Assembly (NCBI GenBank): GCA_019634365.1
Contig: JAHQVM010000003.1
Span: forward strand, 1-64,000
Length of the DNA stretch: 64,000 nucleotides
Source of the DNA: Flavobacteriaceae bacterium
Lineage (GTDB): Bacteria; Bacteroidota; Bacteroidia; Flavobacteriales; Flavobacteriaceae
Direction: 5' to 3'
The notes under the pieces are model-generated. The model did no database searches. It saw only the letters and a program-made list of their open reading frames with translations, and had not been told where the DNA came from. A program made the translations under genes and the position numbers. How positions within the stretch are numbered: the first letter of the stretch is position 1; every line of letters begins with the position of its first letter. Positions 17,520-26,500 of the stretch are shown in pieces.

Positions 17520-17648
17520 AATTTTAAAACATGTATCTACAAACCCAGCCTACAATGCCTCACATTTATTTCAAAAAGTTACTGGATCCCATTGTTTTTA
17601 CGGAGTCCTCTTTATTCCTATTAACACTAAATCCGTAACATTAAAACA

Positions 17649-19895
17649 ATGACAACATATTTTTACAGGACAACCGTAAAACTTGCTATCGTTTCGGGTT
17701 TACTATGGATGGCGCATGGCACTTTATGGGCACAATCACTATCGGGTTATGTATTAGACGATAGCCAGCAACCGATTCAGGAGGCATATATTTTCAATAA
17801 AACCACCGAACAGCATACCCATTCGGACGAAATGGGCTATTTTATTCTCGAGAATGCCTCAGTGGGCGATACGCTGCAATTCTCGCACCTTAGCTACCAA
17901 ACGGAACAATGGGTCATTAATGAGCTACAAACACCCTTAACGGTTATTTTATTCTCCAAGTCTATTGCACTTAGTGAAATTGTAATAACTCCAAGGTTAA
18001 ATGCCCTAAACATCATTACAGACATTGATACTGAAACCAATCCTGTTAATTCTTCACAAGATGTCTTACGTAAAGTCCCCGGGCTTGTCATTGGGCAACA
18101 CGCTGGCGGTGGTAAGGCAGAGCAAATATTCCTTCGGGGGTTCGATATAGATCATGGCACCGACATCAACATCACTGTGGATGGTCTTCCTGTGAATATG
18201 GTTTCCCATGCTCATGGTCAGGGCTATGCCGATTTGCATTTTGTCATTCCGGAGACTCTTGAAAATATTGATTTTGGAAAGGGTCCCTACTACGGGAACA
18301 AGGGAAATTTCGCTACAGCGGGATATGTGGATTTTAGAACCCGGCGAAAGCTTGAAAACAGTACCATTAAACTCGAAGCAGGACAGTTCGACACCTATCG
18401 TTTGCTGGGTATGTTCAATCTTTTAAAAAATACCAATCACAACGCTTACATTGCTTCCGAATTTATTCTAAGCGATGGGCCGTTTGAAAGCCCACAAAAT
18501 TTCAACAGAACCAACTTGTTCGCTAAATACAACGGTCTCCTTTCAGATAAAGATCGATTGGGGATCACGGCCTCACATTTCACAAGTGGGTGGGATGCTT
18601 CGGGTCAAATTCCGGAACGCGCTGTAAATAGTGGCCTCATTGGTCGTTTCGGAGCCATAGACGATACCGAAGGTGGCACTACCTCAAGAAGCAACGTTTT
18701 AATTGATTATGATAAGAGAATTGATGATCGCACTTCATTATATAATAAAGTCTACTGGAGTCGTTACGATTTTGAGCTTTTTTCGAACTTCACGTTCTTT
18801 TTGGAAGACCCTATTAATGGTGATCAAATTAAGCAAAGGGAAAAGCGAAACCTCTACGGACTTCAAAGCGAATACGAAAGAAAATATTATTGGGGTGAGT
18901 ACCAAGGCAACTGGAAGGCAGGAATTAGTTTACGACAAGACCAAAGTGATAACAACGAACTTTCGCGTACCCTGAATCGTTCAGAAACACTGGAACAATT
19001 ACAATTGGGAACTATTAACGAAACCAACGCGGGTGCTTATCTGGAAAGCACCTTGCATTTGGGCAAATGGACCATTAACCCAGCTATTCGGGCAGATTAT
19101 TTTAATTTTAAATATAATGATGGTTTACTGGATTTATATGAAACCCAAAATGAAACCCAAACTATTGTAAGTCCAAAGCTCAATATTCTGTTCAACCCTT
19201 CAGATAAGCTTCAGCTTTACGCAAAGTCGGGAAAAGGTTTTCACTCCAATGATACAAGGGTTGTTGTCGCCCAGCGCGATGAAAAAACACTACCGGCTGC
19301 GTACGGTCTGGACTTGGGATTTATTGGTAAACTTTCACCAAAAATGATCCTGAATATGGCGTATTGGCATTTGTACCTCGAGCAGGAATTTGTGTATGTT
19401 GGGGATGCTGGTATTGTGGAACCAAGCGGTAAAACTAGGCGCAGCGGTTTGGAGCTAAGCTATCGCTACCAACCTCTTAATTGGCTATCATGGAATCTAG
19501 ATGCCAATTATGTGCGGGCCAGAGCTATTGAGGAATCCTCAGGAAACGATTACATTCCACTGGCGCCAGAATTTACATTGACAAGTGGCGTAAGCGTGAA
19601 TCACCCCTCTGGATGGTTTGGAAGCATTGAAGTGCGTTATTTGGATGACCGTCCTGCCAACGAGGATAATAGTATCGTTGCTAAGGGCTATACGGTTACG
19701 GATTTAAATTTGGGTTACCAATGGAAGAATCTAAGTTTTGGCGTCCAAATTCAAAACATATTGGATACAGATTGGAATGAAACACAATTTGCTACAGAAT
19801 CACGATTACAGAATGAACTTAATCCTGTAGAAGAAATACATTTCACACCTGGAACACCATTTTTCCTTAAGACGTCCATTCAATATAGTTTTTAA
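17649..19895 (+). CDS. TonB-dependent outer-membrane receptor
   Basis: A 748-residue receptor. The signal peptide ends near TLWAQS; residues 29-110 form a carboxypeptidase-regulatory-like domain (SGYVLDDSQQPIQEAYIFN); the plug follows with DVLRKVPGLVIGQ and FLRGFDIDHGTDINITVDG; the rest is a 22-strand barrel ending in an aromatic C-terminus (FFLKTSIQYSF). A conserved plug stretch, NMVSHAHGQGYADLHF, is rich in histidine and recalls a receptor group found in several phyla whose substrate I cannot name; metal or metal-complex uptake is possible. No SusD partner is adjacent, so it is not a classical SusCD polysaccharide system. It stands alone between its own upstream control region and a terminator. 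Confidence 0.92.
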   Translation: MTTYFYRTTVKLAIVSGLLWMAHGTLWAQSLSGYVLDDSQQPIQEAYIFNKTTEQHTHSDEMGYFILENASVGDTLQFSHLSYQTEQWVINELQTPLTVILFSKSIALSEIVITPRLNALNIITDIDTETNPVNSSQDVLRKVPGLVIGQHAGGGKAEQIFLRGFDIDHGTDINITVDGLPVNMVSHAHGQGYADLHFVIPETLENIDFGKGPYYGNKGNFATAGYVDFRTRRKLENSTIKLEAGQFDTYRLLGMFNLLKNTNHNAYIASEFILSDGPFESPQNFNRTNLFAKYNGLLSDKDRLGITASHFTSGWDASGQIPERAVNSGLIGRFGAIDDTEGGTTSRSNVLIDYDKRIDDRTSLYNKVYWSRYDFELFSNFTFFLEDPINGDQIKQREKRNLYGLQSEYERKYYWGEYQGNWKAGISLRQDQSDNNELSRTLNRSETLEQLQLGTINETNAGAYLESTLHLGKWTINPAIRADYFNFKYNDGLLDLYETQNETQTIVSPKLNILFNPSDKLQLYAKSGKGFHSNDTRVVVAQRDEKTLPAAYGLDLGFIGKLSPKMILNMAYWHLYLEQEFVYVGDAGIVEPSGKTRRSGLELSYRYQPLNWLSWNLDANYVRARAIEESSGNDYIPLAPEFTLTSGVSVNHPSGWFGSIEVRYLDDRPANEDNSIVAKGYTVTDLNLGYQWKNLSFGVQIQNILDTDWNETQFATESRLQNELNPVEEIHFTPGTPFFLKTSIQYSF

Positions 19896-19992
19896 ACAAT
19901 ATTGTATTTGTAATTGGTGATTAATCCGAATTCCAAAATGAATGCGTTAACCGTTTGATGATAAGATGAGGCTAGCTCATGTAATCACAAAT

Positions 19993-20020
19993 AAAAAACC
20001 CGCAATACTGCGGGTTTTTT
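19993..20020. terminator. Bidirectional intrinsic terminator
   Basis: AAAAAACCCGCA-ATAC-TGCGGGTTTTTT is a 12-bp perfect stem with A- and T-runs on both sides. It serves the plus-strand TonB receptor gene and the convergent minus-strand carbonic anhydrase gene. Confidence 0.92.
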
Positions 20021-20043
20021 AAGTCTAAATATGTATTCAAATT

Positions 20044-20670
20044 CTAATAGAATTCAACCTTTCCAGTAGCAATATCATACATACCACCAACAATGGCAAT
20101 ACTTCCTTCGTCTTCCATTTCCTTTAAAATAGGACTATTTGTACGAATGTTATCCATAGTCATGTGTACATTTTTCTTGGCTACTTCATTCACGAAATCG
20201 ATATTTCCTGAATTTCTTTGGCTCGAATCGGTTGGCTCTGTTACCGCTTCCACAGCAGGCTCCAGTTTATTGATCAATGTCGTTAGGTTCCCCAAACGTG
20301 CATGATCGCAAGCACCTTTTACAGCACCACAAGCCGTGTGACCTAATACAACCAATAATTTGGTTCCGGCCAACTTACAGGCGAACTCCATACTTCCCAG
20401 AATATCATCGTTAACGAAGTTTCCAGCAATACGGATACTAAAAACATCCCCAATACCTTGATCGAATAATAATTCGGAAGATACACGCGAATCGATGCAG
20501 TGCAATACCGTGGCGAAGGGATACTGACCCGAAGCGGTATCTCCTACCTGATCTTGAAGATCACGGGAAGCCATCGCTCCATTTACAAATCGAGTATTTC
20601 CATCTTTTAATGCCGCCAAGGCAGATTGCGGTGTCATGGCCGCTTGTGTTTCTTTTGTATGCGCTTTCAT
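20044..20670 (-). CDS. Beta-class carbonic anhydrase
   Basis: A 208-residue enzyme that interconverts CO2 and bicarbonate. Zinc ligands are clear: Cys58 with the Asp60-Arg62 dyad in HCIDSRVSS, and His111 plus Cys114 in LGHTACGAVKGA. No signal peptide, so cytosolic. It is the last gene of a minus-strand unit with the universal stress protein (2-base gap) and the SulP transporter, an arrangement that suggests bicarbonate imported by SulP is interconverted with CO2 by this enzyme. Length is normal for bacterial beta-CAs. Confidence 0.95.
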   Translation of the reverse strand: MKAHTKETQAAMTPQSALAALKDGNTRFVNGAMASRDLQDQVGDTASGQYPFATVLHCIDSRVSSELLFDQGIGDVFSIRIAGNFVNDDILGSMEFACKLAGTKLLVVLGHTACGAVKGACDHARLGNLTTLINKLEPAVEAVTEPTDSSQRNSGNIDFVNEVAKKNVHMTMDNIRTNSPILKEMEDEGSIAIVGGMYDIATGKVEFY

Positions 20671-20672
20671 AA

Positions 20673-21488
20673 TTATATATTAACTAGGTTTTTAGAATTG
20701 TTATTTCCAACCATCAGCATGGATGTGTTGATTCGTTTTAGAACTTCCTTCAATCTAACACTCTTACCTGCTTTAGGCGTTTCCTGTCGGTCAAGACAGA
20801 ATAAATGTACATTATTTTTGTGTACATAGCTAGTCAAATTGTCAAGAGCGTTGGGATTATTTTCGAAAGTGTAATCAATCGTTGGAGTTCCTGCAGTTTC
20901 CACAGTTGCTGCAGGTTCTGAATCATTGGCGATTTTAAATAACTTAAGCGGTTCTTTGGATTGCCTTAGCAAAGGTGTGGTAAGATTATGATCTACTACT
21001 GCGCTGGCATCATTCAATACACCCACGGATAGGTTCTCCTTAATTTCCAAAACCTTTGAAGGCTCAATAATGAACAGAGGACCATCAAAGTTCTTAATCA
21101 CAAACTCGGTTACCTGATTTCCAATTACCCGATACATGTTGGGCTTCCGCTTACCCAAAACCATAAGGTCTGGTTGGTAGGCTTCAATCTCAGATTGCAC
21201 CGTTTTCTTAATAGACCCTTCTACAATGGCATAGTCGAGCTTGGTATCCGTGTTTTCTTTCCACTTCGCTAAAATGTTTCGGAATTTGCCGATTGCTTTT
21301 TGCTGTTCGGTCATGGTTCGCAATACATCCAATTGGTTCTCGGTACGCGTAGGATCCAATCGTTTTTCAACGTATAAGAATTTTACCTCAGCACCATAGG
21401 TCTGTGCCAGATTAATAGTGCTCTCAATAATGGTCTTTACGGGTTCCTTAATGTTGATTAAGGCAAGTACTCTATTTTGTGTTTCCAT
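20673..21488 (-). CDS. Universal stress protein family protein
   Basis: A 271-residue cytosolic protein. The N-terminal half has the UspA fold: strand VLALINIKEP, helix IIESTINLAQTYGAEVKFLYV, and the later PDLMVLGKRKPN. It lacks the usual GxxG(9)GS/T ATP motif in full, so ATP binding is uncertain. The second half looks like a degenerate second Usp module (SVGVLNDASAVVDHNL; HLFCLDRQ; TSMLMVGNN). Placed between SulP and carbonic anhydrase with almost no gaps, it may tune this transport unit; Usp domains near or fused to transporters are common, but the role here is inferred from position. Confidence 0.85.
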   Translation of the reverse strand: METQNRVLALINIKEPVKTIIESTINLAQTYGAEVKFLYVEKRLDPTRTENQLDVLRTMTEQQKAIGKFRNILAKWKENTDTKLDYAIVEGSIKKTVQSEIEAYQPDLMVLGKRKPNMYRVIGNQVTEFVIKNFDGPLFIIEPSKVLEIKENLSVGVLNDASAVVDHNLTTPLLRQSKEPLKLFKIANDSEPAATVETAGTPTIDYTFENNPNALDNLTSYVHKNNVHLFCLDRQETPKAGKSVRLKEVLKRINTSMLMVGNNNSKNLVNI

Positions 21489-21489
21489 A

Positions 21490-23037
21490 TTACGCAGATT
21501 TTGGTCTTAGCTTAAAGAATTCAATATAACTAGCAGGATTCTCCACTTCTCCCCTTTCGGAAAGCAGCATTACCGAGATGCGTCTATTTCGAGCTTTTTC
21601 CTTAAAATCCTCTAATATTTCAATAATATCGGGATCCAGAAAACGCGTTTTTCGTACATCCAATGTTAGATAGGTATCTTCTGGCAATGCATCCAGTTCC
21701 TTCAAGATTGCTCCTTTATTAAAGAAGGTTACTTCTTCTGCAATGGTCATCTTAATCTTATGCTTACCATTACTTTGATCCTCTATGTGCAGGAAATGAG
21801 AGTTCTTGAAACTCTTGTAAAGCACAACGATAAGTCCTACTGCCAATCCAAGTCCAATTCCCCATAATAAGTCCTTGAACACGATTACTGAAACGGTCAC
21901 CATAAAAGGAACCCATTGTGTCCATCCACCGTTAAACATAGCTTTAAAGGTTGCTGGCTTCGCCAACTTATATCCTACTACGAGAAGTATTGCAGCAAGC
22001 ACAGCAAGTGGGATTTTATTCAGTAAGGTAGGGATCAGGATAATGGAACCTACTAGGAAGAATCCATGGATAATGGCTGATGCCTTTGTTTTACCACCCG
22101 ATTGTACATTCGCAGAACTACGAACGATTACCTGGGTAATAGGAAGTCCTCCAATAAGTCCTGAAACCACATTTCCAGCTCCTTGAGCAATGAGCTCTCT
22201 ATTGGTTGGAGTAACTCGCTTCATAGGGTCCAGTTTATCGGTAGCTTCCACACATAATAAGGTTTCCAAACTGGCAACCAATGCAATGGTGAAACCAGCC
22301 AACAGTACATCTGTATTGGCTATTGAAGACCAATTCGGAAAGTTGAACTGAGCAAAGAACGAAGCAGCATCTTCGGGAACAGGAACACTAACAAGGTTCT
22401 TTTCTGCAATACCGAGGGCTCCAGAATCTCCCACAAATAGAAAGAATACAATTCCTACTATCACAGCTACCAAAGGCCCTTGAACAAGTTTGAAGAAGGT
22501 ATGTTTCTTTGTGAGAACACGTTCCCATAATATCAGAATTCCTAAACCGGCTACAGCGATAATAGTATTTCCAAGACTAATTTCCTGAAATGCAGTTAAT
22601 ATAGGGCCAAAGGTACCTTCTCCTTTAGCAGGAATATATCCAAAGAAATAAGGAATCTGCTTAAGAATAATAATGATACCAATTCCTGTAAGCATTCCTT
22701 TAATTACTGATGAAGGGAAGAAATACCCAATAACTCCAGCTTTAAGAACACCGAAAATGATTTGAATCACTCCTGCCAGTACTACAGCTAATAAAAAGTT
22801 TTCAAATCCTAGGGTAGCAATAGCGGCAAAAACAATCGCTGCCAATCCTGCAGCAGGGCCACTAACCCCAATTTGTGATCCACTCATGAATCCTACTACA
22901 ATACCTCCTACTATTCCAGCAATAAGCCCTGAAAATAGTGGCGCTCCACTCGCCAATGCAATACCTAAACACAAAGGTAAAGCCACAAAAAATACAACGA
23001 TACTCGCTGGTAAATCGCTTTTTAAATATTTGAACAT
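21490..23037 (-). CDS. SulP family anion transporter with STAS domain, probable bicarbonate importer
   Basis: Started at ATG 23037 (MFKYLKSDLPAS), 515 residues; an in-frame TTG seven codons upstream is less likely. About a dozen membrane segments fill residues 10-400, with the SulP signatures ALPLCLGIALASGAPLFSGL and GPAAGLAAIVFAAI and a later GLPITQVIVRSSANVQSGG. A C-terminal cytosolic STAS domain covers about 425-510 (TYLTLDVRKTRFLDPDIIEI). SulP members move sulfate, bicarbonate or other anions; the directly linked carbonic anhydrase gene favours bicarbonate, as in BicA-like systems. No sulfate assimilation genes are nearby. Confidence 0.92.
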   Translation of the reverse strand: MFKYLKSDLPASIVVFFVALPLCLGIALASGAPLFSGLIAGIVGGIVVGFMSGSQIGVSGPAAGLAAIVFAAIATLGFENFLLAVVLAGVIQIIFGVLKAGVIGYFFPSSVIKGMLTGIGIIIILKQIPYFFGYIPAKGEGTFGPILTAFQEISLGNTIIAVAGLGILILWERVLTKKHTFFKLVQGPLVAVIVGIVFFLFVGDSGALGIAEKNLVSVPVPEDAASFFAQFNFPNWSSIANTDVLLAGFTIALVASLETLLCVEATDKLDPMKRVTPTNRELIAQGAGNVVSGLIGGLPITQVIVRSSANVQSGGKTKASAIIHGFFLVGSIILIPTLLNKIPLAVLAAILLVVGYKLAKPATFKAMFNGGWTQWVPFMVTVSVIVFKDLLWGIGLGLAVGLIVVLYKSFKNSHFLHIEDQSNGKHKIKMTIAEEVTFFNKGAILKELDALPEDTYLTLDVRKTRFLDPDIIEILEDFKEKARNRRISVMLLSERGEVENPASYIEFFKLRPKSA

Positions 23038-23101
23038 AATACAATAGTTTGTCCTCAATTTGAGGAAATTGATGATTAAATTTTTTTGGATGCCGAAAAA
23101 A

Positions 23102-23407
23102 TTAAATCGTGTGTTCCGGGGGAGGTAAGAAAATTTCCTGATCTACTTGGAAGTGAGATTCAAGGTAATGACCGAATAGTTTAACGGTAGGATGGTCATC
23201 AAAACTGTCATTGTTCGTCAATTCCTGAAAGAACACTTCTTTTTCGTCCAATTCTTTTTTGTGTTCCTTTTTGGACTCATCATCAGATATTTCCATGGAA
23301 ATGATGAGTTCGCTGTCGCATTCCAAAAAAGGAGCCACAGAAGGAACCAGCAGTGAAAGTACTACCAGAAATGAAATGACGTTATGGGACAGTGCTTTTA
23401 AATCCAT
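23102..23407 (-). CDS. Small exported protein of unknown function
   Basis: A 101-residue protein I do not recognise. A hydrophobic N-terminal segment (VISFLVVLSLLVPSVAPFLE) could be a signal peptide or anchor; the rest is highly charged (DDESKKEHKKELDEKE) with a His-containing stretch (HPTVKLFGHYLESHF) and ends in a proline-rich tail (FLPPPEHTI). It begins the minus-strand unit with SulP, Usp and carbonic anhydrase, 64 bases upstream of the SulP ATG. Position suggests a small accessory or regulatory subunit of the transporter, but this is inference. Confidence 0.6.
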   Translation of the reverse strand: MDLKALSHNVISFLVVLSLLVPSVAPFLECDSELIISMEISDDESKKEHKKELDEKEVFFQELTNNDSFDDHPTVKLFGHYLESHFQVDQEIFLPPPEHTI

Positions 23408-23486
23408 CTTTAAAAAAGCAAAAATAAAATTCTAGACGAAAAAATCCATTAAGTTTTTGTTAAATCTTTTATGAAATTCGTGAAAC

Positions 23487-23515
23487 AAAAAATCCCCTGC
23501 AAAATTGCAGGGGAT
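23487..23515 (-). terminator. Intrinsic terminator of the DUF4397-repeat gene
   Basis: An ATCCCCTGCA/TGCAGGGGAT stem with an A-rich loop, followed on the minus strand by six T. It lies 32 bases after the stop of the large DUF4397 gene. Confidence 0.9.
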
Positions 23516-23546
23516 CTTCATTAACTAATCTAAATTTCAAACAAAA

Positions 23547-26500
23547 TTAGTTCTTTATAAATCGCTTTGACCCAACTACCTTGTTGTTTTGAGAGATAAT
23601 GAGCTGATAAATCCCTTGGGACAATGCGTTTATATCGATTTCTTGAATGTCCGCGGTCATTTGGGACGTACTCAAGATTCTTCCTTGCATATCCACTACG
23701 CTTACTTCATAGCTTCCTTGCAATCCTTTTATGTTAATAATATCTGTACTTGGGTTTGGATAAACCACTACGTTCTCCAAAGCCACTTCATCTACATCCA
23801 ACACATCTGTTGGTAATGGAATTAGGTCACCTCCGTCGGCTAACGCTACCCATAGACCAAAGGCAGGACCGTCGCTGTTAACAGAAGGATCTAGGAATCC
23901 AGATGCTACTACTGTGATGGCGGCACCATCCAAGCTTAGTGTACTCAATGGCGCTCCATAAGCAGCCACTCCAACAGTACCTGATTCGTCACGGATTTGA
24001 AGCACATAGTCATCTGTAGCCAATTCCAAGTAACCCGCAAACTCAGTGTACGATAAGTTATCTACCAAGGTAACACCTCCAGTTACTCCATTTTCAACTA
24101 CATCAACTGTAGGAGCATCGGTAGAACCATGGTGTACCAATACATCTGTATTAGCACCATCCGTTGCCGCCTCTCTTCCCATGTCATAGATTTCCAATCC
24201 GAAAGGTGGTGCTGGATCATATCCAGAAGCACTCACAATACCATCTGCCACTACAATGTAGGTACTATTTGCAGCTAGAGTTAATGGGAACGTTGCAATG
24301 GCATCTCCCACGTCCGTACTGGTGCTAGGAGCCACAGCAATTTCTATTCCTACACCTGCGTTCAAGTCGATAAATGGTGTGGCTGTTCTAAAGGCAAAGT
24401 TGTCTACTGCCAATCCACCATTGATATAAATGTCTACTTCGGCAGCAGCTAAGTCTGCAGAGTTGTGAATAACCTGTACACGTGCAGTGGAAACTGGTAG
24501 CGGAATCAATTCTCCTCCAGAAGGAAGGGCAACCCAAATTCCGAAGGGTGCACCATCACTATTTACCGATGGATCCAAGAATCCAGAGGCTACGGCAACA
24601 ATAGCCGCTCCATCCAATCCTAAGGATGACAATGGTGCTTCATAAGCAGCAACAGTTACTGTACCGCTTTCATCGCGTACTTCAATGCTATAATCATCTG
24701 TTGGCAACTCTAAATAGCCCTGGAAGTCTGTATATGCTAAATCATCAACAATCGTTCCTGCACCTAGTCCAACTTCCACGATATCAACAGTTGGAGCATC
24801 GGTAGATCCATGGTGTACCAATACATCTGTATTCGCTCCATCGGTAGCAGCCTCACGGCCCATATCGTATATTTCCAATCCGAAAGCTGGTGCTGGATCG
24901 TACCCCGTTGGGCTTACGATTCCGTCTGCAACTACTACATAAGAACCATTGGCAGCCAAGGTTACTGGGAACGTTGCAATAGCATCTCCAGAACTGGTAC
25001 TTGTAGAGGGCGCAATAGCGATTTCCACCTCAACTTCTGCATCGAAATCAATGAATGGAGAAGCCGTTCTAAAAGCAAAGTTGTCTATGGCTAGTACATC
25101 GTCGATGTATACATCTACCTCGGCAGCAGCTAAGTCTGCAGAGTTATGAATTACCTGAACACGTGCTTTTTCTATTACCGGAAGTGGAATAAGATCTCCA
25201 CCTGCTGGAAGAGCAACCCAAATTCCAAAGGGAGCTCCATCACTATTTTGTGTAGGATCTAAGAATCCAGAGGCCACTGCTACGATAGCAGCACCGTCCA
25301 AGGATAGATCAGCAAGTGGCGCTGCATAAGATGCTACGCGGGTAGTTCCTGTTTCGTCCATCACATCCAATTCGTAATTTGCCGTTGGCAATTCCAAATA
25401 TCCTGCGAACTCTGTGTACGCAATGTCGTCTACTATAGTTCCGGCTCCTACACCAACTTCAACGATATCCACAGTTGGGGCATCGGTAGATCCATGGTGA
25501 ACCAATAGGTCGGTATTGGCTCCATCGGTTGCAGCTTCACGTCCCATATCATAGATTTCCAATCCAAAAGGCGGTGCTGGATCGTAACCTGTTGGGCTCA
25601 CGATTCCATCCGCTACTACTACATACGTCTCATTAGCAGCAAGGGCTACTGGGAATGTGGCAATGGCATCACCTACATCGGCACTATCTCCTGGGGCGAT
25701 GGCAATTTCAGTTGTCACACCCGCATTCAAATCGATGAATGGAGTAGCTGTTCTGAAAGCGAAGTTATCTACGGCCAAGGCTCCGTCAATATATACGTCC
25801 ACTTCAGCAGCGGCTGCATCGGCAGAGTTGTGAATTACTTGGATGCGCGCAGTGGATGTTGGAAGTTCTAACAAAGGACCTCCTGAAGGTAATGCTACCC
25901 AAAGGCCAAATGGTGCTCCGTCACTATTGTTAGTAGGATCTAGGAATCCAGAGGCGACAGCGGTAACCGCATTGCCAGCCAACCCAAGATCAGCTATGGG
26001 AAGCTCGTAGGCGGCTACGGTCACCGTTCCACTGTCGTCCCTTACTTCAATAGAGTAATTTAAGCTAGGTAATTGTAAGTATGAATTTCTAAATTCAGTA
26101 TAATCGATATTGTTGGCAATTAAACCAATCCCAATACCCGTTTCATAGATATCCACGGTAGGAGCATCTGTAGCCCCATGGTGAATCTGAACATCCACTT
26201 GTGTTGGTTCCATAGAAGTTTCTCTGGCACCTGCCAAAATCTCCAAGCCAAATGCCGGTGCAGGATCATATCCTGTTGGACTTACGATACCGTCGGCTAC
26301 TACTACATAGGTTTCATTTCTTGTAAGTGTTAATGGGAAAGTTGCAATGGCATCTCCAACATCAGTACTATTTCCTGGGGCAACAGAAATTGTGATTCCT
26401 ACTCCTGCAGGGAAATCAAGGAATGGTGTTGCCGTACGGAATGCAAAATTATCGATGGCTAAAGCATCACCTAAATAAACATCAACCTCTGCTGCTGCCG

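Larger units (their letters stand above)
17221..17648. other. Intergenic region before the TonB receptor gene
   Basis: No gene is seen. It holds the terminator of the Kelch-LytTR unit, an inverted repeat and a long-spaced direct repeat (each listed), then an AT-rich run to the ATG at 17649. Confidence 0.6.

Noticed and set aside
17649..19895. SusC-type polysaccharide utilisation receptor
   Set aside because: No SusD gene follows, and the protein is shorter than typical SusC proteins of about 1000 residues.
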